From Halogeometricum limi (GTDB taxonomy: Archaea; Halobacteriota; Halobacteria; Halobacteriales; Haloferacaceae): DNA of 64,000 bases. Both the position numbers and the translations under genes were made by a program. The stretch lies in the NCBI RefSeq assembly GCF_900115785.1, contig NZ_FOYS01000002.1:1-64000 (forward strand), in the 5' to 3' direction. The notes under the pieces were generated by a model. That model was given only the letters and a program-made list of their open reading frames with translations, was not told the origin of the DNA and made no database searches. Below, one piece after another: positions 9,748 to 18,226 of the stretch; the first letter of the stretch is position 1; each line of letters starts with the position of its first letter.

Positions 9748-9948
9748 TCAGGCTTCCGCGCCGTCGTCTTCGAACGGCGCGAACGTGCCGTTGATGTCCC
9801 ACTCGTGGATGCAGTAGAGACTCCCGACGGTCGTCTCGTCGTCGGCGTCGGTCACGCGCCACGACGCCTCGGCGTCGTCCCATTTCTCGGTTCGCCCGCA
9901 GATTTCACAGGTCCGCCTCGTCGGCGTCCGGAGGGTGGGTCCCGTCAT
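9748..9948 (-). CDS. Small zinc-binding HEWD-family protein
   Basis: A 66-residue haloarchaeal protein with a CxxC pair (CEICG) near residue 14 and a later YCIHEWDINGTF block. The Cys/His pattern suggests one structural zinc. The HEWD tetrapeptide gives the name to a small haloarchaeal family of unknown function that I recognise from memory. The ATG at 9948 is used; an upstream start at 9969 would add seven residues. It precedes cutA with essentially no gap. A role in metal sensing or homeostasis with CutA is only an inference. Confidence 0.75.
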   Translation of the reverse strand: MTGPTLRTPTRRTCEICGRTEKWDDAEASWRVTDADDETTVGSLYCIHEWDINGTFAPFEDDGAEA

Positions 9949-10097
9949 GCGCCGAGAGACGGCGGCCAACGCGAAGAAAGTTGCTCTGTCACTCGCGTCT
10001 CCTCGTTGCGTCTCCTCGTCGCGTTCCCCCCCGTCGCGTCCGCTCTCGGCCCGCCGCCACCGGCGGAGTTTTTGCCCGCCCGGACCGTCCAGCGGAC

Positions 10098-10655
10098 ATG
10101 GGATTTCACACGTTCGACGTCGACCGGGCCGCGAAGTTAGACGACGAGGGTCGCTACCGGTTCTGTTCTCGCGAGGAACTCCTCTCGCTTCTCTCTGCCG
10201 ACCCCGACGCCGTCGTCGCCGATTTGGGCAGCGGAACCGGATTCTACACCGACGACGTGGCCCCGCACGTCGGGACGTGTTACGCCGTCGACGTGCAGTC
10301 GGCGATGCACGACCTGTACCGCGAGAACGGCGTCCCCGAGAACGTCGAGTTCGTCACCGCCGACGTCGCGTCGCTTCCCTTCGCGGACGACCACCTCGAC
10401 GCGGCGTTCTCGACGATGGTGTACCACGAGTTCGCCGGCGACGAGGCGTTCGCCGAACTCGCCCGCGTCGTCCGCCCCGGCGGCCGTCTCGTCACGGTCG
10501 ACTGGTCGAAGACGGGCGACGGCGACGACGGGCCGCCGACGGACGAACGGTTCGGCCTCGGCGACGCCGTCTCCGCCTTCGAGGCGCACGGGTTCGACGT
10601 GGCGACGGCGGCGACGCGCCGCGAGACGTTCGTCTGCGTCGCTCGCCGCCGATAA
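10098..10655 (+). CDS. Class I SAM-dependent methyltransferase
   Basis: A 185-residue methyltransferase of the UbiE/Methyltransf_11 type. Motif I is VADLGSGTGFYTDDVA (about residues 39-54). Motif II-like AVDVQSAMHDLYRENG, VEFVTADVASLPFADDHLDAAFS and the late VVRPGGRLVTVDW complete the SAM fold. The substrate cannot be read from sequence. It stands alone between minus-strand genes, with the ATG at 10098 after a 149-nt gap that holds nothing recognisable. Confidence is good for the fold and low for the reaction. Confidence 0.85.
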   Translation: MGFHTFDVDRAAKLDDEGRYRFCSREELLSLLSADPDAVVADLGSGTGFYTDDVAPHVGTCYAVDVQSAMHDLYRENGVPENVEFVTADVASLPFADDHLDAAFSTMVYHEFAGDEAFAELARVVRPGGRLVTVDWSKTGDGDDGPPTDERFGLGDAVSAFEAHGFDVATAATRRETFVCVARRR

Positions 10656-10680
10656 CACGAACGTCTAACGAACGACGTCC

Positions 10681-10700
10681 GTACTAGGAAAATCTAGTAC
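10681..10700. promoter_or_regulatory. Perfect 7-bp inverted repeat, operator-like
   Basis: GTACTAG at 10681-10687 and CTAGTAC at 10694-10700 form an exact inverted repeat around an AT-rich GAAAAT spacer. The site lies 25 nt after the methyltransferase stop and 63 nt upstream of the zinc-ribbon gene at 10763. That is a plausible place for a regulator of that small gene. The arms are too short and AT-rich for a strong terminator. Confidence 0.5.
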
Positions 10701-10762
10701 TGAATATCGAATTAGGTTGTGTCAGGACAACGCTTATCGGCGAGAGTTTGCCACTCGAAGAC

Positions 10763-10918
10763 ATGGTACTGAACAACGCGGTCATCGACCCCTACCGGGC
10801 GGAGGAAGGCTACTACGAGTGTCGCGACTGCGGTGCGCGCGTCTCGGGAACCGCGGTCACCACCTGTGAGGGGTGCGGTAGCGACGCCGTGTTCAACCTC
10901 TCCGTCTCGCGCGAGTAG
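10763..10918 (+). CDS. Small rubrerythrin-like zinc-ribbon protein
   Basis: A 51-residue protein with two Cys pairs, YYECRDCGARV and TCEGCGSDAVFN. This is the pattern of a rubredoxin/zinc-ribbon knuckle, seen in many short haloarchaeal 'rubrerythrin-like domain' proteins. The ATG at 10763 begins MVLNNAVIDPYRAEEG, and the stop is at 10916-10918, only 7 nt before the convergent DUF368 gene ends. Metal binding is inferred from the cysteines and the function is unknown. The palindrome at 10681-10700 lies just upstream. Confidence 0.75.
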   Translation: MVLNNAVIDPYRAEEGYYECRDCGARVSGTAVTTCEGCGSDAVFNLSVSRE

Positions 10919-10925
10919 TTCTCCC

Positions 10926-11945
10926 TCAGTCGAGGCCACCGCTGGGTGCGGCTTCGTCGACAGTCTCCTCGTCCACTTCCGCGAGTCCCGCGTATCGGTC
11001 GACGAGGAGGACGGCGACGGCACCGAAGACGGCCGTCACGGCGAATATCGCGTAGCCCTCCGTCGTCCAGACGCGGCCGAGTTCGCCGAGTTGCTCCGTC
11101 GTCTTCGCGACGGGCGCTCTCAGCGCGCCGACGATGAGGGCGACGAGGAAGGCGAGCGTGGCCTCTCGGTAGTGTTCTAACGCCCAGCGGACGGCGTGCG
11201 CGACGGTGAGCAGTCCGAGAACGGCCCCGACCATGAACACGACGACGACGACACCGTTCTCCACGACGGGAGCGACGGCCCCGCCGAGGACGAGTCCGAG
11301 GAGACTGTCGACGAACTCGCCGAGCGTTCCAGTCATGTACTCGTACTGCCCGAGGAGAATGAGGAGTAGCGACCCCGAGATGCCGGGGAGAATCATCGCG
11401 CTGACGGCGATGGCACCCGCGAGAAGGGTGACGGGGAGACTCGTCCCGAGCGAGGACCCCGCCTGCCCGGAGACGACGAACGCGAAGACGAACCCGGCGA
11501 CGGCGGCGGCGATTCGACGGGGCGTGTCGACCTCGACTTCGGAGAACAGCACCCACGCCGAGGCGGCGATGAGACCGAAGAAGAACCCGAACGTCGGCAC
11601 CGGGAACTCCGTGATACCGATGTGGACGACGCGAGTGATGCTGACGACGGCGACGGCGATGCCGGTTCCCAACGTGAGGAGGAAGGCGACGTCCATCTCG
11701 TGCAGTGCCTCGACGGCGTCGTCGCGACGGGCGGGGACGACGCCGCCGAGGACGGCGGCGATGCGACCGGGCGAGACGGCGGTGACGGCGGCGATGAGTC
11801 GTTCGTAGATGCCCGTGACGAGTGCGATGGTCCCGCCGGAGACGCCGGGGACGGCGTCGGCGGCACCCATACAGACGCCTTTGAGAAAGACGACGAGCCA
11901 CGAGGTGGAGAGTTGTGCGCGCGCGTCGTCAGCGGCCTTCGACAT
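10926..11945 (-). CDS. DUF368 membrane protein, candidate polyprenyl-phosphate translocase
   Basis: A 339-residue polytopic membrane protein. The N-terminal signature FLKGVCMGAADAVPGVSGGTIALVTGIYERLI and the mid-protein repeat ILPGISGSLLLILLGQYEYM are the two inverted halves typical of DUF368. Bacterial DUF368 proteins (PopT) are now known to return undecaprenyl phosphate across the membrane. In archaea the matching carrier is dolichyl phosphate. It sits at the edge of the N-glycosylation genes, next to aglM and near aglB. Recycling of dolichyl phosphate after AglB action is therefore a reasonable inference, not a demonstrated role. The ATG at 11945 gives the family length. Confidence 0.85.
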   Translation of the reverse strand: MSKAADDARAQLSTSWLVVFLKGVCMGAADAVPGVSGGTIALVTGIYERLIAAVTAVSPGRIAAVLGGVVPARRDDAVEALHEMDVAFLLTLGTGIAVAVVSITRVVHIGITEFPVPTFGFFFGLIAASAWVLFSEVEVDTPRRIAAAVAGFVFAFVVSGQAGSSLGTSLPVTLLAGAIAVSAMILPGISGSLLLILLGQYEYMTGTLGEFVDSLLGLVLGGAVAPVVENGVVVVVFMVGAVLGLLTVAHAVRWALEHYREATLAFLVALIVGALRAPVAKTTEQLGELGRVWTTEGYAIFAVTAVFGAVAVLLVDRYAGLAEVDEETVDEAAPSGGLD

Positions 11946-12095
11946 GGAGGGTCGTTTGCCGCGGAGGTACTCCCGTGTTTCGCTCCGCGCGAGTGCGTGC
12001 GACTCGGCCGGACGTGGTGCAACTCCACTGCGCTCGGTAGCAGAATCCGGGAGCGAGGCGAACGTTCAAACGCTCACGAGCAGTGAACTATCACA

Positions 12096-13388
12096 ATGAA
12101 GCTCAGCATCATCGGCAGCGGGTACGTCGGCACCACCATCGCCGCGTGCTTCGCCGACCTCGGACACGACGTCGTCAACGTCGACATCGACGAGGACGTC
12201 GTCGAGGCGCTGAACGACGGCCGTTCGCCCATCCACGAACCCGGCTTGGACGAACTCATCGAAGAACACGCCGGCGACCGCCTCCGCGCGACGACGGACT
12301 ACGACGCCGTCCTCGACACCGACGTGACGTTCCTCGCTCTCACGACGCCCTCCGACGACGACGGACACATCGACCTCTCCATCATGGAGGCGGCGACGAA
12401 GTCGCTCGGGTCGACGCTCGCAGAGAAGGACAGCGACCACCTCGTGGTCACGAAGAGCACGGTCGTCCCGACGACGACGGAGGAGGTCATCACGCCCATC
12501 CTCGAAGAGCACTCCGGCAAGACGGCGGGGGAGGACTTCGACGTCGGCATGAACCCCGAGTTCCTCCGCGAGGGGAGCGCCGTATCGGACTTCTTAGACC
12601 CCGACAAGGTCGTCCTCGGGTCGAACACGTCCCGCGGCGCGGCGACGATGCGCGCGGTCTTCGACCCCCTCCTCGAACGCGCGCCCGACGCCGCCCTCGT
12701 GGAGACGGGCATCCGGGAGGCCGAGATGATAAAGTACGCCAACAACGCCTTCCTCGCGGCGAAGATTTCGCTCGCGAACGACCTCGCGAACATCTGCAAG
12801 GAGTACGGCGTCGACTCGAAAGAAGTGCTGGACGCCATCGGACTGGACTCCAGAATCGGCTCGGCGTTCCTCGGCGCGGGCGTCGGGTGGGGCGGCAGTT
12901 GCTTCCCGAAGGACGTGGCCGCCATCGTCGCCGCCGCGCGCGACGTCGGCTACGACCCCGCGATGCTGGAGGCGACCATGGAGGTGAACGACCGCCAACC
13001 CGTCCGGATGCTCGACATCCTCCGCGACCACGTCGACCCCGACGGCGCGCGCGTCGCCGTCCTCGGCCTCGCGTTCAAACCCGGCACCGACGACGTGCGC
13101 AACTCCCGCGCCATCCCCCTCGTGGACGCCCTCGTCGACGCCGGCGCGGACGTGGTCGGCTACGACCCCGTCGCGACGGCGAACTTCCGCGAGAAGTTCC
13201 CCGACATCGACTACGCCGACTCCGCCGCCGCCGCACTCGACGGTGCCGACGCCGCCCTCGTCGTCACCGACTGGGACGAGTTCGCCGCCCTGGACGACGA
13301 GTTCGACGCGATGTCGGAAGCCGTCGTCGTCGACGGCCGCCGCATCGTCACGCGACGCGACGGCATCGTCTACGAGTCGCTGGTCTGA
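12096..13388 (+). CDS. aglM: UDP-glucose 6-dehydrogenase, AglM-type
   Basis: A 430-residue nucleotide-sugar dehydrogenase that makes UDP-glucuronic acid for the N-linked glycan. The N-terminal Rossmann motif MKLSIIGSGYVGTTIAACFADLGHDV is followed by the substrate region NPEFLREGSAVSDF. The catalytic cysteine sits in GWGGSCFPKDVAAIV, and the C-terminal UDP-binding domain has GLAFKPGTDDVRNS. All are standard for UDP-Glc/UDP-ManNAc dehydrogenases. It is convergent with aglB, the same arrangement as aglM-aglB in Haloferax volcanii (recalled), which supports the symbol. An alternative substrate such as UDP-ManNAc cannot be excluded. Confidence 0.88.
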   Translation: MKLSIIGSGYVGTTIAACFADLGHDVVNVDIDEDVVEALNDGRSPIHEPGLDELIEEHAGDRLRATTDYDAVLDTDVTFLALTTPSDDDGHIDLSIMEAATKSLGSTLAEKDSDHLVVTKSTVVPTTTEEVITPILEEHSGKTAGEDFDVGMNPEFLREGSAVSDFLDPDKVVLGSNTSRGAATMRAVFDPLLERAPDAALVETGIREAEMIKYANNAFLAAKISLANDLANICKEYGVDSKEVLDAIGLDSRIGSAFLGAGVGWGGSCFPKDVAAIVAAARDVGYDPAMLEATMEVNDRQPVRMLDILRDHVDPDGARVAVLGLAFKPGTDDVRNSRAIPLVDALVDAGADVVGYDPVATANFREKFPDIDYADSAAAALDGADAALVVTDWDEFAALDDEFDAMSEAVVVDGRRIVTRRDGIVYESLV

Positions 13389-13672
13389 GCCGACGCCCGA
13401 ACCCCGTTCTCTCCTCGTCTCCGCTTTTCGCCTTCACCGCTTTTCTCCACCTCTCGTTGTCTCTCCCCGTTCGCCTTCGACTCTCTCTGCTCCTCTTCGT
13501 CTCTCTGCCCCCGCCGTTTCTCTGCTCCTCTTCGTCTCTCCGTCCCCTCTCCGACCCGTAGACGCTCCGCTCGCCGCGCGTCCGGAGACGGCGTCCGCTC
13601 GTCGGAGCGACGTTCCCAAAGAAGAGTTGGTCGAGTTCGAGTCGAGACGAGTCGACTCGTCGTTCGACGGCG
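13389..13672. repeat. Polypyrimidine gap between convergent aglM and aglB with a 21-bp direct repeat
   Basis: The gap has no credible gene. From about 13405 to 13560 the plus strand is strikingly C/T-rich. It holds an exact 21-bp direct repeat starting CTCTGCTCCTCTTCGTCTCT, at 13485-13505 and 13520-13540 (35-bp offset). T/C-rich runs serve as archaeal termination signals. The tract lies where aglM transcripts would end and faces the aglB terminus. Confidence 0.6.
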
Positions 13673-16600
13673 TTACGCCGCGGGTTCGGCGAGCGTCGCC
13701 GAGTCGGGGGCGACGACCGACGAGGAAGTCGACCCCTCGTCGCCCTCGCCGTCGGACGAGGAACTCGAACCGGTGTTCAGTTCGAGTTTCTGCGCGTTGC
13801 GTTCGAGTTCGACCGAGAGGTCACCGGACTCCGCGCCGTTGACCTGTCCCTCCGAGACCGAGAGGTTCGCGCGGTCGCTGACGATGTAGCCGCTCTCGTT
13901 CAGCGACGCGGCGGTCGAGATGGTGTACGGGCCCGTCGCACGAACGCTGACGTTCGTGTAGCCGTTGTCGGGGCCGTACTCGTCGTAGCCCGTCGTCGAG
14001 TACGGGAGCGTCATCGTGAACTCGCCGTTCTCGTCCGTCTGGGCCTGCTGGGTGTAGGTGAACGTCTGGTTCGACGTGGGCATCTCCATCTGCACGCTCG
14101 CGGTGACCGTGGTGTTCGCGGGTGCACCGCTTCCCTGCACTGTCGCGCCGGGGACGCGCTCGAAGGACTTCACCCAGGCGCTGCTCTCGGGCAGAAGCGC
14201 CTGCGGGTTGACCTGTGCGGCCCGCGCGTCCTGGTACGTCAGTTGCAGGTACTGGTTCGAGGAGGTGGCCGTCGAGTTGCTCACCTTCACGAGGCGGTAG
14301 TGGTCGAGGGCTTCGACGCGTTCCTCGGGGAAGCCGCCGATGCCGCCGACCTGCGAGTTGCCGTCCTCTTCGACGAACTGCTCGGCCGCGCTCATGTTGT
14401 CGAACGTGCGGACGACCGACGCGTTACCGGCCGGGTTACCGGGGACGGTGACCGTTCCGCTGCCGGTCTGTACCGTCCGCGGTTCCCAGTCGACGACGAC
14501 CGGAGACGGCTGTTTGGCGCTGCCGTGGTAGTAGTACAGGCGGGTCATCATGCTCTCGTAGAACCGCTGGTTGCGCACCAGGAAGTTCTCGCCCGTGTAC
14601 TGGCCGCTGCTGTCGAGACGGTAGACGCGCTGTTCGTAGAACTCCGAGGAGGAGAAGTTCTCCTCTGCGTCGTAGAAGACGGCCGGCGCGCCGAACTTCG
14701 ACCCCGGCGTCGCCATCTTCCAGTCGACCATCACGTAGCGCGTCTCGTTGCCTTCGGTGCTCTGCGACGCCAGCACGTCCTCCGCTTGGGACTCGTTCGG
14801 CGCGAGGAGGAAGTTCGCCGCCTCCGTCGCACCCTCCTGGAACGGGTTGGCGTTCGGGATGCGCTCACCCTCGACGGTTATCCAGTGTCCGTAGTCCCAC
14901 CACGATTGGACGCCGTAGGCCCCCTCCGGATAGGAGAAGTCGTCCGTCTCGTCGTACTCGCCGTAGTACTCCATCTCGTTGTCAGCACCGCCGAAGGTGC
15001 CTTCGGCGGGCGTGTTCCCTTGCATCCACTCGAGCGAGGAGTCCCACCGAAGCACGTCGCCGGGGCCGTTCGCCGCGCTCGTCTGCCACGCGGTGCTCGT
15101 GTCGTCGAACGCCGGGTTACCGGTGTCTCGGACGTTGAGCGGGACGAGGAGGACGGGCGCTGCGATGAGGAGGACGACCATCACGAGCGAGACGACCTGG
15201 TACAGTTCGAGGTCCGTGACGCTGGACGCCGTCGCGCGGACGTCGAGGAACGACAGCACCTCGCCGAGGAGGTACGCGTTCATCACGACGACGATGGCGG
15301 CGAGGTAGTAGTTGAAGCGAACCTGCGTGAACGCCGCGGACGTCATGAACACCGCCCAGACGAGGACGAGTAGGTGTTCGGGGTCCTGTCGGACGAGTAG
15401 CGTCGCCCCGACGATGAGGCCGCTGACGATGGCGAGGCCGACCAGTTGGCCGCCGACGCCGATGAGACTCCCGATTCCGGCCGGGATGGCCGGCACGAGG
15501 AAGACGAGCAAGACGGCGAAGAGACTGCCGACGACGTACGCGTAGTCACGCGTGTCGCCGCGGGAGACGAGCGGCTTCGCGAGCATCCAGATCGCCGCCG
15601 CGATGGCCGTGAAGAACGTGAAGCCGTAGTCGGAGACGATGCGGTTGACCGGCGTCAGTTGCAGTCGGCTGAGCGAGTTGGGGTCGAGGTACGGTTGGGC
15701 CTCGCCGATGGTCCGCGTCGCGGCACCGGTGCCGAAGCCGAGGATGTTGAAGAAGTTCGTCGCGATGAGCGACCACGCACTCGGCAGCGCCACGTAGAGG
15801 AACCCGAGGGTGACGAGGACGAGACCGAGGACGGCCGCCGGGTACGCCGACGGCTCGACGTCGCGCGACTCGAACTGCCTGGCGACCCACGCGAGGAACA
15901 CCGCGCCGACACCGACGGCGAGAGAGAGAAGCGGTTGTGCCAGAGAGAAGTGAACCGCAGAGAAGCTGAACTGGTCCACCTGAACGAACATCAACAGTGC
16001 GGTGACGCCCATCGAGACGGCGGCGGCGAACGCCGTCGGCTCGGGGCTTCGGCCGTTCGCCACGTCGCTCGACATCTTCACGAGGACGAAAGCCCCGAGG
16101 ACGCCGACGATGAGCACGCCCGGCGGCCACACCCACATGTAGAGTGCCGTCGCGACGCCGGCGAGGGCCGCCCACGTGATGGACGAGCCGATGGCGTCGA
16201 AGTCGCGTTCGGAGACGACTTCCCAGATGGGCATCTCCTTCTCGGCGACGGCGAACGCGATCATCAGCGCGGCGATGGCCAGCGCTTGGAACAGCGGTTC
16301 GACGCCGTTGTGGTCCGAGACGCCGACGAGCGTCCGTTGGAGGAACAGACCGGGCATCAGACCGAGGAGGACGGCGGCGAAGACGCCGGGGCCGCGTCCG
16401 GCGAGACGCTTGCCGATGACGTACACCGGAATCGCGGTCAGCGCGCCGAACACGGCGGGAGCGACCAACAGCGTCTGCGCGACGAGTTCCGGACTCGGAC
16501 TCCCGAGACCGAGAATCAGCGCGACGGTCGCGACGATCTGGTCGTAGAGCGTCCCGAACTGCCCGACGCTCGTACCGTAGGGGAAGTTCGTCCACGGGTC

Positions 16601-16840
16601 GAACGGCATCGTGAACGGCCAGTGCCTGACGACGTAGTTCACCTCTCTGAGGTGATACCACGCGTCGTTACCGGAGAAGAACACCTCTCCGCCTCTGATA
16701 AACTTGCTGTACGACTGGAGACGGATGACCAACATGGCGGCCATCACCACGAGAAGTGCGGGGACGTGGTACCAGTCTTCGAAGCGTTCGAGGACCGAAG
16801 ACGTGTCGTAGTCCTCGCGACGCTCGTTGTCTACACTCAT
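13673..16840 (-). CDS. aglB: Oligosaccharyltransferase AglB
   Basis: The 1055-residue Stt3-type enzyme that transfers the glycan from dolichol phosphate to Asn in N-X-S/T sequons outside the membrane. The N-terminal half carries many transmembrane segments, with the conserved SGNDAWYHLREV loop whose aspartate binds metal. The catalytic WWDYG motif is at residues 647-651, in QSWWDYGHWITVEGE. The extracellular C-terminal region is acidic and ends in a Ser/Asp/Glu-rich tail. The ATG at 16840 is preceded by a palindromic TATA region. It lies among glycosyltransferase genes and convergent with aglM. Confidence 0.96.
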   Translation of the reverse strand: MSVDNERREDYDTSSVLERFEDWYHVPALLVVMAAMLVIRLQSYSKFIRGGEVFFSGNDAWYHLREVNYVVRHWPFTMPFDPWTNFPYGTSVGQFGTLYDQIVATVALILGLGSPSPELVAQTLLVAPAVFGALTAIPVYVIGKRLAGRGPGVFAAVLLGLMPGLFLQRTLVGVSDHNGVEPLFQALAIAALMIAFAVAEKEMPIWEVVSERDFDAIGSSITWAALAGVATALYMWVWPPGVLIVGVLGAFVLVKMSSDVANGRSPEPTAFAAAVSMGVTALLMFVQVDQFSFSAVHFSLAQPLLSLAVGVGAVFLAWVARQFESRDVEPSAYPAAVLGLVLVTLGFLYVALPSAWSLIATNFFNILGFGTGAATRTIGEAQPYLDPNSLSRLQLTPVNRIVSDYGFTFFTAIAAAIWMLAKPLVSRGDTRDYAYVVGSLFAVLLVFLVPAIPAGIGSLIGVGGQLVGLAIVSGLIVGATLLVRQDPEHLLVLVWAVFMTSAAFTQVRFNYYLAAIVVVMNAYLLGEVLSFLDVRATASSVTDLELYQVVSLVMVVLLIAAPVLLVPLNVRDTGNPAFDDTSTAWQTSAANGPGDVLRWDSSLEWMQGNTPAEGTFGGADNEMEYYGEYDETDDFSYPEGAYGVQSWWDYGHWITVEGERIPNANPFQEGATEAANFLLAPNESQAEDVLASQSTEGNETRYVMVDWKMATPGSKFGAPAVFYDAEENFSSSEFYEQRVYRLDSSGQYTGENFLVRNQRFYESMMTRLYYYHGSAKQPSPVVVDWEPRTVQTGSGTVTVPGNPAGNASVVRTFDNMSAAEQFVEEDGNSQVGGIGGFPEERVEALDHYRLVKVSNSTATSSNQYLQLTYQDARAAQVNPQALLPESSAWVKSFERVPGATVQGSGAPANTTVTASVQMEMPTSNQTFTYTQQAQTDENGEFTMTLPYSTTGYDEYGPDNGYTNVSVRATGPYTISTAASLNESGYIVSDRANLSVSEGQVNGAESGDLSVELERNAQKLELNTGSSSSSDGEGDEGSTSSSVVAPDSATLAEPAA

Positions 16841-16865
16841 CGCTTTGGTGACGGAGGAAAACGCG

Positions 16866-16878
16866 CATAAGCCTTATG
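16866..16878 (-). promoter_or_regulatory. Palindromic TATA-like element upstream of aglB
   Basis: CATAAG (16866-16871), one central base, and CTTATG (16873-16878) form a perfect 13-bp palindrome. It lies 26-38 nt before the aglB ATG, exactly where a TATA box for a near-leaderless transcript is expected. It could be just the promoter core or a site where a repressor competes with TBP. The remaining ~75 nt to the next gene show nothing else. Confidence 0.5.
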
Positions 16879-16954
16879 ATGACGGTCTATAGGCTCCCTG
16901 TCAGGATAGTCGAGCGCGACGCTCGGTCGACCGACTCTCTCGTCTCTCCGTCCG

Positions 16955-18103
16955 TCACTGGTCGTGTTCGGCGGTGGCCTCGTCGTACACGGACAGCATC
17001 TGTTCGAGTACGGCCTCGGGAGAGAATCGCTCGGCTACCGACGCGCGGTTCGCCTCGCCGACGGACGGACCTGCCTCGCGTGCGCGTTCGATGGCCGCCG
17101 CGAGTGCCTCCGAGTCGCCGGGTTCGGCTCTGAACGCGGGGTCGGTCACTATCTCCGCGGGTCCGCCGACGTCGGTTGCGACCACCGGGAGTCCCGACTC
17201 CATCGCTTCGAGGAGCGTCCGGCCGAACGGTTCGGGCCAGACGCCGGGGTGGACGAACAGGTCCGAGGAAGCGTAGTACCGCTTCACCCGTTCGTACGGA
17301 ACGCGCCCCTCCAACGTCACTCGGTCCTCCAGGTCGAGTGCCGTCACCACCGACTCGATTCGCTCCCGTTCGTCGCCGTCGCCGACGATTCGGAGCGTAA
17401 CGTCCTCGGGGAGTCGGGCGACGGCCCGGACGAGCACGTCGACGCCTTTCTCCTTGATGAGCGACCCCACGTAGAGCACCGAGTACCCGTCGCAGTCGTT
17501 CGCTTCTCGTCGTTCGAGCGGTTCGAAGTCGGGGTCAACCATGTTGGGGACCACGACGAACGACTCGGGGTCGAACCCGTTCTCGCAGTAGACGCGCTTC
17601 GACGCCTCGCTCAAGGTGACGAAGCGGTCGATGCGTCTCGTGTACGCGCGGATGACCCGGCCTGTCGTCGGGAACGCGAGTCGCTCGTAGAGTCGTCGGA
17701 GCCGGTTCGGCTCGACGTTGAACGTCCGTTTCGGGAGGATATCGTAGGAGTTCAGTGTCGCGACGCTCGGCACGTCGTACCGGTCGCTCAGATAGCCGAC
17801 GACGGGGTTGAGTGCCATGTTGTAGGCGTGGAGGAGGTCGATATCGTCGAGACCCGTCTCGGTGAACTCGAACGCGGCGGCGGCGTAGAGGTTCCCGAGT
17901 TCCGGGAGGACGTGCGGTGGTGACCCGAGTCGTCTGACCGTGACGCCGTTTACGACGTCCTCACGCCTCGCGTCGAAACTGAACACGGTCACGTCCGAGA
18001 CGGCGTCGTGTCGGTCCAGGTGTTCCGCCAGTAACTGTACGCTGACCTCGCCGCCGCCGCGCATCGTCGGCGGATAGCGAGGGGTCACCAGACCAACGTG
18101 CAT
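16955..18103 (-). CDS. Glycosyltransferase family 4 (group 1), glycan assembly
   Basis: A 382-residue GT-B glycosyltransferase. The N-terminus reads MHVGLVTPRYPPTMRGGGEVSVQLLAEHL, with the usual glycine-rich acceptor loop. The C-terminal donor domain has VLYVGSLIKEKGVDVLVRAV, and the family signature is PFGRTLLEAMESGLPVVATDVGGPAEIV, with its E-x7-E motif. It probably adds one sugar to the dolichol-linked glycan on the cytoplasmic side. It lies 114 nt upstream of aglB on the same strand and divergent from the next glycosyltransferase. Donor and acceptor are unknown. Confidence 0.88.
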   Translation of the reverse strand: MHVGLVTPRYPPTMRGGGEVSVQLLAEHLDRHDAVSDVTVFSFDARREDVVNGVTVRRLGSPPHVLPELGNLYAAAAFEFTETGLDDIDLLHAYNMALNPVVGYLSDRYDVPSVATLNSYDILPKRTFNVEPNRLRRLYERLAFPTTGRVIRAYTRRIDRFVTLSEASKRVYCENGFDPESFVVVPNMVDPDFEPLERREANDCDGYSVLYVGSLIKEKGVDVLVRAVARLPEDVTLRIVGDGDERERIESVVTALDLEDRVTLEGRVPYERVKRYYASSDLFVHPGVWPEPFGRTLLEAMESGLPVVATDVGGPAEIVTDPAFRAEPGDSEALAAAIERAREAGPSVGEANRASVAERFSPEAVLEQMLSVYDEATAEHDQ

Positions 18104-18226
18104 CGGTTTTTGGCTCCCGTGACGGAAGTATATATGTTGTGTTATCTAGGTGCAGGAGGCCTCACGAAACGGCGTAGAGACGTGGTTTGACAACACTGAA
18201 ATAGTCGGGACGGGCGGAATACACAC

